This document shows positions 51,507 to 60,036 of a stretch of DNA of 64,000 nt, piece after piece (within the stretch, counting starts at the first letter, position 1; each line of letters starts with the position of its first letter). The position numbers were made by a program, and so were the translations under genes. Location of the stretch: the NCBI GenBank assembly GCA_963840435.1, contig CAWIYY010000012.1, forward strand, positions 947,895-1,011,894, given 5' to 3'. The stretch is from Bog-473 sp963840435. Its GTDB lineage: Bacteria; Actinomycetota; Acidimicrobiia; Acidimicrobiales; RAAP-2. The notes beneath the pieces were generated by a model that was not told where the DNA came from, did not search any database, and saw only the letters and a list, made by a program, of their open reading frames with translations.

Positions 51507-52646
51507 ATGGGGTCAAATATGACAATGGTTCAAGAGGCTGGGCGAGGGGTCAGAAGCAAATGGCGCGCCATTCGAGCGTCCCTCGGGTTCGGGCCCTTCG
51601 TGCCGGCACTCGTTACCCGAACTCAGCTCGTTCTCGCGGCGAAGGCGGCCATCGGCGCCGGGATTGCCTGGGCGGTAGCGCTGGCAGTCGATCCGCACAG
51701 CCGGCCCTACTTCGCGCCGTTGGCCGTGATCCTGATCGTTCAACCGACTGTTTACAATTCGCTGTCGCGGGCATTCCAGCGGGTTGTCGGGGTGGTATTA
51801 GGAGTGGCCGCGGCCTTGGCCGTGAGTCACTTCCTCACCCTGAGCGGCTGGAGTATTGCAATCATCGTCTTTGCTGGCTTGATTGTTGGCTGGAGCATCC
51901 GTCTAGGCCCTCAAGGTGTCGTGCAGGTTCCCGTCAGCGCCCTCCTCGTCTTCGCAGTGGGCAGCGCGACTCCGGGCTACGGAGGCAGACGGATAGTGGA
52001 CACGTTGATCGGCTCCGCCATCGGCGTCCTGGTCGTGCTCGTGAGCCCTTCGGCGCCGGCACCTGAGCGCGTGGTCTCCGACGCCTTGGCACCCCTGCGT
52101 CACTGTCGCGAAGTTCTCGTGGACATCGGTTCGTCCATCCGGTCGGTGTGGACACTCGAACAGGCCGAGGCCTGGCGAAGGGAGGGCTTCGAACTGGTCG
52201 AGGCCACAGCCAAAGCCGGGCGGGACCATGAGGGACATCAGCTGACTGCCCGCTGGAACGCAAGGGCCCGTCGAGATCGCCCGGTGCTCGAGCGGGCAGA
52301 CGAGGCGTTGCGAGTTGGAGAAAGAATCGCCATTCAGACGCGCTCGATAGCCCGAGCCCTGGTGGATGGAGCGGGAGCTGCTCGTCCGATGCCCGCGGTC
52401 GGCGCCATGCTCGTGTCAACGGCTTCAGCGATCGAGGCCTACTCAGTATGGGTGGCGTCTCTTGGCGAAACAGCCGATCGGCAGCGACTCCTCGATGCGA
52501 TACGCGTCGCGGGCGAGGCTTTCGGCCAGGCGGTGACCCGGGCCCAGCAGCGATGGCGAGACGATGCGACGCAATGGCTCACTTTCGGGACCATCCTGGC
52601 CATGAGCCAGCGGATTCTGGCCGAGGTCAGCAGCCCGCTCGAATAG
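51507..52646 (+). CDS. FUSC/ArAE-family membrane protein
   Basis: 379 aa from ATG 51507; ATG 51519 is equally possible and upstream frame sequence lacks protein character. Membrane helices from about residue 35 to 170 (LAAKAAIGAGIAWAVALAV; YFAPLAVILIVQPTVYNSL; VVGVVLGVAAALAVSHFL; PVSALLVFAVGSATPGYGGRR), then a cytoplasmic helical domain. The PYFAPLAVILIVQPT and GGRRIVDTLIGSAIG motifs are those of fusaric acid/aromatic acid exporter-type proteins. Substrate unknown. Confidence 0.75.
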   Translation: MGSNMTMVQEAGRGVRSKWRAIRASLGFGPFVPALVTRTQLVLAAKAAIGAGIAWAVALAVDPHSRPYFAPLAVILIVQPTVYNSLSRAFQRVVGVVLGVAAALAVSHFLTLSGWSIAIIVFAGLIVGWSIRLGPQGVVQVPVSALLVFAVGSATPGYGGRRIVDTLIGSAIGVLVVLVSPSAPAPERVVSDALAPLRHCREVLVDIGSSIRSVWTLEQAEAWRREGFELVEATAKAGRDHEGHQLTARWNARARRDRPVLERADEALRVGERIAIQTRSIARALVDGAGAARPMPAVGAMLVSTASAIEAYSVWVASLGETADRQRLLDAIRVAGEAFGQAVTRAQQRWRDDATQWLTFGTILAMSQRILAEVSSPLE

Positions 52647-52912
52647 ATGGACGAAGCGGCTGACTCCTCGGCGAGTCGTCATTGTTACGGGTCAGTCTCC
52701 ATCGTTGGACACAAGCCAGGACCCAATTTCGTAACTTGAAAGGGGTCATACGAGTTCGTGTGTGCGATCCATGAGCACGTGAACTGAAATGTCTGTGGAG
52801 TCTCTCCCGCGGAGTTTTTTCGTGGTTTCCGGCCGAGCATCTCCGTACCACCGCTCTAATTCAGCTCCATTTGCGCGGGTCTGAGCTTGGCGCGGGTCCA
52901 TGGTCCCGGCGA
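52647..52912. other. Convergent intergenic region
   Basis: 266 bases between the convergent FUSC-like and BNR-propeller genes; nothing recognised. Confidence 0.4.
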
Positions 52913-54193
52913 TCACCCTGAAACCTGAGTCCACTGGGCGCCCCCGTCGGCTGTTCGGTACAGAGCGTTGTTCGGGTACACCACGGCCCAGCCTCGTTGG
53001 GAATCCGTGAAGGAGAGCTGCTTAACCTCGCCAGAGGCGGGCAACCCCTGAGATTTCCACGTCTTGCCTCCGTTGGTGGACGCTATTGGGTTGCCCTGGT
53101 CGAATGCAATGAGGAGGCGAGCCGGAGACACTGCGGTCAAGAGTGTCACGATGCCTGATGTAGGCAGGACTCCGATACTCGGTACGGGGCTGGGACTTGA
53201 AGTAGCAACCAGTGCCCAGTTCTTCCCATCATCTGCCGAGCGGAATAGCTCCTTTGGTTGAGATTGGCTCGGCGCCGGCCCGGCGCACACCACCCAGACT
53301 TTGTGCTCGCTGAGCGCCGTTAGAAGTTGAATCTCGTTACAAAGCGGTGGAAGTGGACGACTCACCCACGATGTCCCATCGTCCGTCGTGGTGAACAGGG
53401 TTCCGTCAGTAGCCTGAGCGGCCAGAAACGCGTCGTTAGGAGAAGTGCGAACGAGTTGGAGATACGGGTACTGAAGCTTGGGGGCTCCATTCAGAGCGCG
53501 CCATGCTCCACCGCCAGTGGGCGTAGAGAACACGGTCGAGCTACATCCGGGCATAGCTGGCCGACACGGCCGACTCAGGGCCCACGTCTCCTTGCCCACA
53601 ATCGAGAGATCCATGACCAACCCCCCAGGGCCGTCCTTCTGAAATGATTTTCCACCGTCGTGAGTGACGAACGTTTCGGATCCATAGATCCACCCGTCCT
53701 TGCCGTTGGTGGCAAAGTCGACGAACGGATACGAAGCCCGGCTATCTGGATAGGTCACGTGGAGCGTTTCACCAACCGGCTTCCACGTCCGTCCAGCATC
53801 ATTCGTTCTTAAAATCGCCAACGAGCACACCGTGTTGGTGGTCTGTGACACTTCGCAGTGTTGATTCAAACCAAGGCCGTGCCGCGAGTCAGCAAAGTAC
53901 ACATCGGAGAGTCCGCTGGGTTCCTTACTGGATGCTGCGGAGAGATCCACAAGCCGGACCGCCGGTGAGATTCGGAGGTAGCGAACTGCATTGGCAGTTT
54001 GTTGGCCCGAAACCGTCAGAACCAGCGCTAAGGAAGCGGTAACAACTCCGACAAGCAGGATAAGAATGGACCCCATCCGAGTGCGACTCTCACGATTGGA
54101 ACGTGCCTTGACGTTCGCCAAGGCTTTCGAAGTATCGGGACTGTACGAAACGGCGGCCCGATCGAGAAGTTGCGAGAGATCGTAGTCAGGCAT
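52913..54193 (-). CDS. Membrane-anchored BNR/YCF48-type beta-propeller, candidate anti-sigma partner
   Basis: 426 aa. A cytoplasmic N terminus of about 40 residues (MPDYDLSQLLDRAAVSYSPD) precedes one membrane helix (MGSILILLVGVVTASLALVL), then an outside propeller with repeated Asp-box-like units (RTNDAGRTWKPVGE, VTHDGGKSFQKDG, TTTDDGTSWVSRP, RSADDGKNWALVA, STNGGKTWKSQG, RTADGGAQWTQV). Overlaps the sigma gene by eight bases. The layout suggests the short N terminus binds the sigma factor and the propeller senses something outside (inference). Confidence 0.7.
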   Translation of the reverse strand: MPDYDLSQLLDRAAVSYSPDTSKALANVKARSNRESRTRMGSILILLVGVVTASLALVLTVSGQQTANAVRYLRISPAVRLVDLSAASSKEPSGLSDVYFADSRHGLGLNQHCEVSQTTNTVCSLAILRTNDAGRTWKPVGETLHVTYPDSRASYPFVDFATNGKDGWIYGSETFVTHDGGKSFQKDGPGGLVMDLSIVGKETWALSRPCRPAMPGCSSTVFSTPTGGGAWRALNGAPKLQYPYLQLVRTSPNDAFLAAQATDGTLFTTTDDGTSWVSRPLPPLCNEIQLLTALSEHKVWVVCAGPAPSQSQPKELFRSADDGKNWALVATSSPSPVPSIGVLPTSGIVTLLTAVSPARLLIAFDQGNPIASTNGGKTWKSQGLPASGEVKQLSFTDSQRGWAVVYPNNALYRTADGGAQWTQVSG

Positions 54194-54686
54194 TGTCACG
54201 CTCCGTGGTAGTGCGGTCATTGGCAAGAAGTGGGCGAAGGCGTTCGTGTGCAGCATGGATGGTTGCTTTGACCGTTCCTTCACGGCATCTCATGGCGGCA
54301 GCAATGTCGCGGACGGAGAGGTCGGCGTAGTAACGAAGCACGATTGCTAAACGTTGCCGAGGCGCCAGCTGATCCAATGCAGCCAAAATCGACACCCGAG
54401 ATGCGATCGTTTCGATTGGGTCTAGAGCCTCATACCTGGATACCGAGAGCCTTGCGAGGCGGTTTTGATGGTGTCTTGCTTCTCTCACAGCAACGACGTA
54501 GACCCATGTCGCCGGCCGATCAAGCTGTGACACCGTGCTCCATTTTCGAAGGGCACGGGCAAAGCCCTCTTGAGCAGCATCCTCTATTTCGCGGCCGTCT
54601 CCGAGGCCGAGCCACAATGCTCGACAGATTCCGGGATACTCGGCTTCGAAAAACTGTTCGAAAGACTCGTATGACGTGATCGCCAT
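54186..54686 (-). CDS. ECF-type RNA polymerase sigma factor (SigE-like)
   Basis: 166 aa from ATG 54686 (a GTG at 54698 would add four residues). Region 2: FFEAEYPGICRALWLGLGDG, EDAAQEGFARALRKW and RPATWVYVVAVREARHH. Region 4: LAPRQRLAIVLRYYADLS with helix-turn-helix VRDIAAAMRCREGTVKATIH. Probably controlled by the membrane protein encoded next and active in an envelope response. Confidence 0.88.
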   Translation of the reverse strand: MAITSYESFEQFFEAEYPGICRALWLGLGDGREIEDAAQEGFARALRKWSTVSQLDRPATWVYVVAVREARHHQNRLARLSVSRYEALDPIETIASRVSILAALDQLAPRQRLAIVLRYYADLSVRDIAAAMRCREGTVKATIHAAHERLRPLLANDRTTTERDNA

Positions 54687-55079
54687 GTCACTACACACAA
54701 AGGCCCGGCGGGGGACAAACGTTTAGTGGGCGGGCCGATTCTTATGAATGTCCTGGTTCAGTGCCCCTCGAGACTCGGAAACGGCCCAAATGAAACGTTC
54801 TCCGCCTAACACAGCATCACCGACCCGGGAGATCGGCAGCAGCCATGCGGTCGCCTATGGCACCGGGACTAGGCCTTCATAGTTTCAGCATTTGCCGGCC
54901 GCAAATACCGAAGGGATTCGGCCTAGCCCGGCAGTAACAAGTCGTTTGCCATCCGGGAGACTGAAGTCGCTCACTTGTCGATCGGATAGCTAGCGTTCTT
55001 GATCGACAGAAGCAGTTGACCGGAAGGCGATGTCGTCTGGGAGCACAGATGGCGACGTTATCGCCGGGAGGGAACTGAC
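54687..55079. other. Intergenic region without a recognised gene
   Basis: 393 bases between divergent genes, with lower GC than the housekeeping part. No clear coding frame. It should contain the sigma factor promoter, which I could not define. Confidence 0.4.
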
Positions 55080-55739
55080 GTGGAGGACCGTTGCACCCCA
55101 CTGCTCTATATGGAGCTGGGAGAGGGATCTGACGAGGCGAGCGGATTGAGGGCCAACGAGATTGCCGCCCTTCCGAATGTGCACCGGGTGACCTGGTGGA
55201 AGAATTGCGTGCCGGCACGTACCGATCTGCCCATGCGAATCCAGGACGGTTCGTCGCTCCTTGTGGTCGAAGCGACCGATGGTTTCTGTTCACCAATCAA
55301 GCCGGAGGGGGTCTCGGAGGCGCATTGTTTTCGACGCGGTCCACGACCGAGTCAGGGTGTACTCACCGACGGCCCAACCCAGGGGCTCATGGTCGTCTGG
55401 ATCAGCCCGAGGACTCCCGACGTCGCTCAGAAGCTTCGTGACTGGGGCGACTTCGTGCACATCCGGCACATCGCTGCGGCGGGCATTCCCGGATTCACGC
55501 AGATCTCGGTGTACGAGAATACAGCTGAATCCGACCCTCGCTACATGCACTTCTACGAGTTCGACAATCTGGACGCGGAGGGCACTTTTTCCAAGATGAT
55601 CGGCTACGTCGCACCTCGACTTGGGGGACTGGACACTGAGTCCTACGCCGGGTGGGCTGATTGGCGACCACCCGGCGGCCGACTCTTTTACTGCAACACT
55701 TTCAGCCGCCGGGGTGAGGTGATTTCCGACCGGCCCTAG
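55080..55739 (+). CDS. Conserved protein of unknown function, possible dimeric alpha-beta barrel
   Basis: 219 aa, GTG start after GGAGGG. Two similar-looking halves: LPNVHRVTWWKNCVPARTD and FVHIRHIAAAGIPGFTQISV, the second followed by RYMHFYEFDNLD. Sequence character is like EthD/Dabb-type ferredoxin-fold dimers that bind small hydrophobic molecules. No catalytic motif known to me. Confidence 0.6.
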   Translation: MEDRCTPLLYMELGEGSDEASGLRANEIAALPNVHRVTWWKNCVPARTDLPMRIQDGSSLLVVEATDGFCSPIKPEGVSEAHCFRRGPRPSQGVLTDGPTQGLMVVWISPRTPDVAQKLRDWGDFVHIRHIAAAGIPGFTQISVYENTAESDPRYMHFYEFDNLDAEGTFSKMIGYVAPRLGGLDTESYAGWADWRPPGGRLFYCNTFSRRGEVISDRP

Positions 55740-55818
55740 AGCACATCCCGCTGGGCCGGCCTTTTCGTGAGGCAGCCCGGAGTGGCCCGGGTCCTCGATA
55801 GGTTCCGGCGACCCCCTG

Positions 55819-55824
55819 TACCGT
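55819..55824 (+). promoter_or_regulatory. -10 box (TACCGT) for the GH43-like gene
   Basis: TACCGT, 8 bases before the ATG at 55833; leaderless geometry. Confidence 0.4.
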
Positions 55825-55832
55825 TTGCGCAC

Positions 55833-56858
55833 ATGCGGCAACGACTCCTTCTTGCACAGGCCTCGTTGGTTCTGGCCAGCGTGGCCACCGTGCTGGGCCC
55901 AGGCATACCGACGGCAAGCGGGGCAGTCGCGCCCGGTCAAGACCACAGCTGCATTGTGGGGAAACCGCCCCCGTCCGTCGACTGGTCTGCCTTGGTGAAT
56001 CCGGTTCTCTCTTATCCGACGGTGGGAGTCAAGGACCAGGCCCTGCAGTGGTCTGGTGGTGCTTGGCACATGCTCTTCAGCGACATGACGCAGACCAGCG
56101 CTGCCCCGCACGTGAAGTTCGACGTCGCAGTCGCGCAGAGTCCTGACCTGCGTCACTGGTCGGCTCCCAGAGTCATAGCCACCGACGCTGCCTCGCCCGA
56201 CATCGTGCGTGATCCGGCCGGGGAGTTCGTCGTCACCTACCAGACGCCGACCGGCTTGGACTACCGGGTAAGCCCGGACTCCTCGCTACAGAAGTGGTCC
56301 TCGCCGCACCCGCTCGGCCGCGGTCTGGCCCACCGCATGATCGACGCGGCCCTGGCGTTTACGGGCCACGGCGTCATTCTGGGGTTCAAAGCTGGCACGA
56401 CCAAGCAACACTTCGAAATCGCCTGGGCACCGTCGCTAACTGCCACCTTCCATCTTGTCGGTCGGCCGGACATCGTGGTCTACGGCGACACCGTGGAGAA
56501 CTACGAGTTCCTCACGGTCGATGGGGCCTGGAACATGGTGGCCACATCCAACACTTTGGACCAGCCGTTTCTCTTCACGTTGGCTCCGGGAGATCCAGCT
56601 AACCCGAAGACCTGGCTGCAGTGGTCGACCGGCCGCGAGCTAATGATCCCGAGTCAGAGCTTCAATACGGGTCCAGGCATCTCGAGCGTCGGCTTTGAGC
56701 ATGCCAATTCGGCATTCCTCTGTGTCGGGCCGGAAGGTGAGGACTATCTCACCTATGCGGGCAGTCAGGAGCTGACGGCGTACGGTGGCTGGGGTCACGC
56801 CCGGATTGGTATTGCACGGAGCTCGGACCTGAGCAACTGGCAGGTGCCACCCGGATGA
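55833..56858 (+). CDS. Secreted GH43-like five-bladed propeller protein
   Basis: 341 aa. Signal peptide MRQRLLLAQASLVLASVATV ending near ASGAVA. Propeller blades resemble glycosyl hydrolase family 43/68 folds: LQWSGGAWHMLFSDM, SPDLRHWSAPRVI, SPDIVRDPAGEFVVTYQT, VENYEFLTVDGAWNMVATS and IARSSDLSNWQV. Blade Asp and Glu are present, but a complete catalytic triad is not certain. It may be a binding rather than cleaving relative of the GH43 protein at 42.2-43.8 kb. Confidence 0.65.
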   Translation: MRQRLLLAQASLVLASVATVLGPGIPTASGAVAPGQDHSCIVGKPPPSVDWSALVNPVLSYPTVGVKDQALQWSGGAWHMLFSDMTQTSAAPHVKFDVAVAQSPDLRHWSAPRVIATDAASPDIVRDPAGEFVVTYQTPTGLDYRVSPDSSLQKWSSPHPLGRGLAHRMIDAALAFTGHGVILGFKAGTTKQHFEIAWAPSLTATFHLVGRPDIVVYGDTVENYEFLTVDGAWNMVATSNTLDQPFLFTLAPGDPANPKTWLQWSTGRELMIPSQSFNTGPGISSVGFEHANSAFLCVGPEGEDYLTYAGSQELTAYGGWGHARIGIARSSDLSNWQVPPG

Positions 56859-57181
56859 CAGCGCGAACCTGTCGCTTGCTTCACACCAGTGGCCGAGTTC
56901 TCGAATCCGGTTTAAGCATTCTGATCCACGCTGACTCATCTTGTGTGTGAGCCTTTCGACACACGATCGCAACAGAGGTTGTTTGTCAGTCGGTGCAGGG
57001 AGCTAGGGCGACCTGGTGGGAGTGAGCGAGAGGTCGGGACGAACGGCCAGGCCGTGATACCCGACCAAGTCGTTCGCCGGGGCGTCGCGCTGAGTTCACC
57101 ATGAGCCGTGCTCCCAGGACCGTTCGGGACTACCATCTGCACTGACGGCGAAATCATTGGCCCCACTCGAGGAGGACCTGA
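56859..57181. other. Intergenic region before the beta-helix protein gene
   Basis: 323 bases; only the GAGGAGG ribosome site of the next gene is evident. Confidence 0.4.
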
Positions 57182-59134
57182 ATGAAGTTGGATCGTCGAC
57201 TCACGCGTCTCTTGGGCGCATCATGGCTCACTGTTGGGGCGCTCAGTCTCACCGGCATCGCTGCATCGTCTTTGCTTCAGGCAAGTCCGGCCGGAGCTCT
57301 GACATGTTCTGCTGCAGGGACGACCGGACTGACAGCGGCCATCGTTGTCACCAACGCCCAGCTGATCATTGATCAGACAACGGTCGGTGCGACGACGGTG
57401 AACGCGACAGGGTGTGATATCGGGATCTACGTCGGCCCTGCGGTTACCAGCGCGGTCACAATCGGCGGGACGTCCGCTGCGGAGGGTCTGACCATCAGCG
57501 GCGCTAACGACACCGGCATCTTCGTCGAACAGCAGCCCAGTGGCGTCACGATCGAGAACAACACGGTCCAGAATAACGGCGTCAACCCCAATCCGAAGAT
57601 CGGATCGTTCGGCGGCATCGTGCTGGCTGGGGTCACCAACGGTGTGGTCAACAACAACACCGTCACCAATAATGGCGGTGGCGGCGTCTTCGTCAACGAC
57701 AACGGACCGGTCGACCCCGGTACGGCCACCGCGGGACCGGCGACCGTCGTGAACTCCGGCAACGACAATGTCACCAACAACACGATGACGGGAAACTTCG
57801 GATCGTGCGGCATCGTCTATTCGACTCACAACACGGGAGGCCAGATCACTGGCGGCACCATCTCCGGCAACACCATCACCGGTCATGTCGGCGTCTTCCG
57901 CACCACAGGACCTGACCTTGGCGGCATCGTGCTGGCGACGGCCTCTGCCGGTGCGACGCTGAGCGGCACCCAGGTCACTACGAACACCATCAGTAGCTCC
58001 TTCGAGGGCGGGATCATCGTCCACAGCCATGCACCCAGCGACCTGGTGACCGGAGTTTCCATTACCGGGAACACCGTGGGACCGGCCAACAACTGGGGCC
58101 AGACCAACGGACCCCCGACCACGGCCGGAATCATCGTCGGTGTGGATCAACTCCCGGTTCCTGCGGCGATCGCCCCGAAAATTACGAACACCACGGTCGC
58201 CTCGAACACCATCATGGGTCAGTTCTACGGACTGTGGATCAGCGGGGTGACCGGTCTCACCACCACCCCGGCCAACACGATCACCACCCTGACCGGCGGC
58301 ACGGCCATCTACACCACCCCCGTCCCAGGGACCGGCTACTGGCAGGTCGCCTCGGATGGAGGAGTCTTCAACTACGGGACAGCCAACTTCTACGGCTCGA
58401 CCGGCGCCATGAAGCTGAATGCCCCGATGGTCGGCATGACGGCGACGCAGGATCAGGGCGGCTACTGGCTCGTGGCTTCGGACGGAGGCGTCTTCAGCTA
58501 CGGCGACGCCTCGTTCTTCGGCTCGACGGGCAGCCTCAAGCTGAACGCACCGGTGGTCGGCATGGCGGCGACGCCGTACACGCCTGGAGTCGGTGGTGCA
58601 CCGGCCAGCCCGGCAGGCCTGGGCTACTGGCTCGTGGCTTCTGACGGCGGCATCTTCAACTACGGCGACGCCGCGTTCTTCGGCTCGGCTGGTGCGATGA
58701 CGCTCAACAAGCCGATTGTCGGCATGGCCGCCACGCCGGACGGCAAGGGCTACTGGCTCGTCGCCTCCGACGGCGGAGTGTTCAGCTACGGCGACGCCAA
58801 GTTCATGGGCTCGACCGGTGGTATGCCCCTCAATGCTCCGATCGTCGGCATGGCAGCGACGCCGGACGGCAAGGGCTACTGGCTCGTCGCCTCCGACGGT
58901 GGAGTGTTCAGTTACGGCGACGCCAAGTTCTTCGGCTCGACCGGTGGCATGAAGCTGAACGCGCCGGTCGTGAGCATTTCCTCGTCGCCCGACGGCCTGG
59001 GCTACTGGCTCAATGCCGCCGACGGTGGCGTCTTCAACTACGGCGACGCCAAGTTCTTTGGCTCGTCCGGCAGCCTCGTGCTGAACAAGCCGGTCGTCGG
59101 AGCGACGGCGGTCGGCACCACCTTCTCGGGCTAA
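57182..59134 (+). CDS. Secreted protein: right-handed beta-helix plus six GYWLVASDGGVF repeats
   Basis: 650 aa, ATG after GAGGAGG. Signal peptide (LLGASWLTVGALSLTGIAAS). Residues about 60-375 are parallel beta-helix repeats of NosD/PbH1 character (GVTIENNTVQNNG, GVVNNNTVTNNGGGGVF, ITGGTISGNTITG). Residues about 385-645 hold six copies of a 42-aa unit GYWLVASDGGVFSYGDAKFF then GSTG..LN.PVVGM. Such repeats are frequent in acidimicrobial exported proteins. Likely a surface adhesin or polysaccharide-binding protein. Confidence 0.75.
   Translation: MKLDRRLTRLLGASWLTVGALSLTGIAASSLLQASPAGALTCSAAGTTGLTAAIVVTNAQLIIDQTTVGATTVNATGCDIGIYVGPAVTSAVTIGGTSAAEGLTISGANDTGIFVEQQPSGVTIENNTVQNNGVNPNPKIGSFGGIVLAGVTNGVVNNNTVTNNGGGGVFVNDNGPVDPGTATAGPATVVNSGNDNVTNNTMTGNFGSCGIVYSTHNTGGQITGGTISGNTITGHVGVFRTTGPDLGGIVLATASAGATLSGTQVTTNTISSSFEGGIIVHSHAPSDLVTGVSITGNTVGPANNWGQTNGPPTTAGIIVGVDQLPVPAAIAPKITNTTVASNTIMGQFYGLWISGVTGLTTTPANTITTLTGGTAIYTTPVPGTGYWQVASDGGVFNYGTANFYGSTGAMKLNAPMVGMTATQDQGGYWLVASDGGVFSYGDASFFGSTGSLKLNAPVVGMAATPYTPGVGGAPASPAGLGYWLVASDGGIFNYGDAAFFGSAGAMTLNKPIVGMAATPDGKGYWLVASDGGVFSYGDAKFMGSTGGMPLNAPIVGMAATPDGKGYWLVASDGGVFSYGDAKFFGSTGGMKLNAPVVSISSSPDGLGYWLNAADGGVFNYGDAKFFGSSGSLVLNKPVVGATAVGTTFSG
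58333..59115 (+). repeat. Six tandem 126-bp coding repeats
   Basis: DNA encoding the six GYWLVASDGGVF units; the third is lengthened by a 13-residue insert (YTPGVGGAPASPA). Units four and five are nearly identical at the DNA level, so copy number could change by recombination. Confidence 0.8.
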
Positions 59135-59297
59135 CGCGTCCCGCCCGGTGGGCGGTCGTCACGTCGAGGTTGACGGACGGCTGCTCACCGGGTGAACGTG
59201 CCAAAGAACCCGGCGAGCAGTGGGACGCCGCGGACAGCCGCTGGCAAAACGAACGACGGGGACTGGCCGCCCGTGAGGCGGCAAGAGAGCTCTTGAG

Positions 59298-59936
59298 TCA
59301 GCGGGCCGCGGCCGGTGCCGACGCGGCCAATCCGCCGAGGATCACCTTGATGAGGCGCCGCATCTGCTCCTCGGGAATGCTCGCGTTGGTGCAGATAGGG
59401 CTCACCAGTTGGGTGAGATCGGAACCGCTGACGTCAGCGCCGACCACCCCGGCCCCCTTGGCCCGCTCGACCACGAGGTCGAAGGCGGAGTCGATCCGCT
59501 CGCGCATCCGAGAGCGCATGTCGGGGTTCTTCTCGAAGGCCACATGCAGTTCGCTGAGGAGCGCCTGCTTCGTCTTGGCGTAGCGCACGAACGCCTCGAA
59601 GAAGGCCTCCACCGCTTCCCAAGGCTCGAGATCCTCGCTGGCCCGTTCTGCCGCCCGCACCAGTTCCTCCACGTCGTCCTGGTAGACGGCCTCGACGATG
59701 TCCAAGCGGTTGGGGAAGTGACGGTACAGAGTCCCCACCCCGACGCCGGCTTGCTTGGCGATGGCCTCCATGGAGGCGCCAGAACCCTGCTCGGCGAAGA
59801 CCTCCCGAGCGGCCGAGACGAGGAGTTCCCGGTTCCGCCGGGCGTCCGCCCTCTTGGGCCGGGCGCTCTCGAGGGCGTCGTCGGAGGGCGGCTCGGTCAG
59901 ATTCTCTGCGACTGCCTGCTTCGACGCCATCTCCAT
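59298..59936 (-). CDS. TetR family transcriptional regulator
   Basis: 212 aa (start ATG 59936 or 59930). Helix-turn-helix: NRELLVSAAREVFAEQG, ASMEAIAKQAGVGVGTLYRH and FPNRLDIVEAVY. The C-terminal ligand domain is helical (EAFFEAFVRYAKTKQALLSE). Divergent from the MFS gene, whose promoter carries two dyads; it probably represses the pump and itself, with release by the pump substrate. Confidence 0.88.
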   Translation of the reverse strand: MEMASKQAVAENLTEPPSDDALESARPKRADARRNRELLVSAAREVFAEQGSGASMEAIAKQAGVGVGTLYRHFPNRLDIVEAVYQDDVEELVRAAERASEDLEPWEAVEAFFEAFVRYAKTKQALLSELHVAFEKNPDMRSRMRERIDSAFDLVVERAKGAGVVGADVSGSDLTQLVSPICTNASIPEEQMRRLIKVILGGLAASAPAAAR

Positions 59937-59955
59937 ACCTCGACCAAAGAAGGGC

Positions 59956-59984
59956 TTGCTAAACGGAGGCACCCTCCGTATACT
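59956..59984 (+). promoter_or_regulatory. MFS gene promoter (TTGCTA-17-TATACT)
   Basis: -35 TTGCTA (59956-59961), 17-base spacer, -10 TATACT (59979-59984): near-ideal housekeeping promoter. Predicted start near 59991, giving a leader of about 46 bases. Confidence 0.75.
59963..59979. promoter_or_regulatory. Operator 1: ACGGAGG-CAC-CCTCCGT
   Basis: Perfect 7+7 dyad with a three-base spacer, filling the space between the -35 and -10 boxes. Binding there would block RNA polymerase. Confidence 0.7.
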
Positions 59985-59987
59985 AAA

Positions 59988-60002
59988 CGGAAGAAGCTTC
60001 CG
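59988..60002. promoter_or_regulatory. Operator 2: CGGAAG-AAG-CTTCCG
   Basis: Perfect 6+6 dyad with a three-base spacer over the predicted transcription start. It shares ACGGA with operator 1; both are preceded by CTAAA, so the pair looks like two TetR sites 24 bases apart. Confidence 0.65.
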
Positions 60003-60036
60003 CTTCAACAGAGTAGCAGCGGAAAGGTCAAAGTCA

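Noticed and set aside
52746..52934. Short minus-strand ORF before the BNR-propeller gene
   Set aside because: No ribosome site or promoter box, Arg-rich shadow-type composition, and it overlaps the 3' end of a convincing gene.
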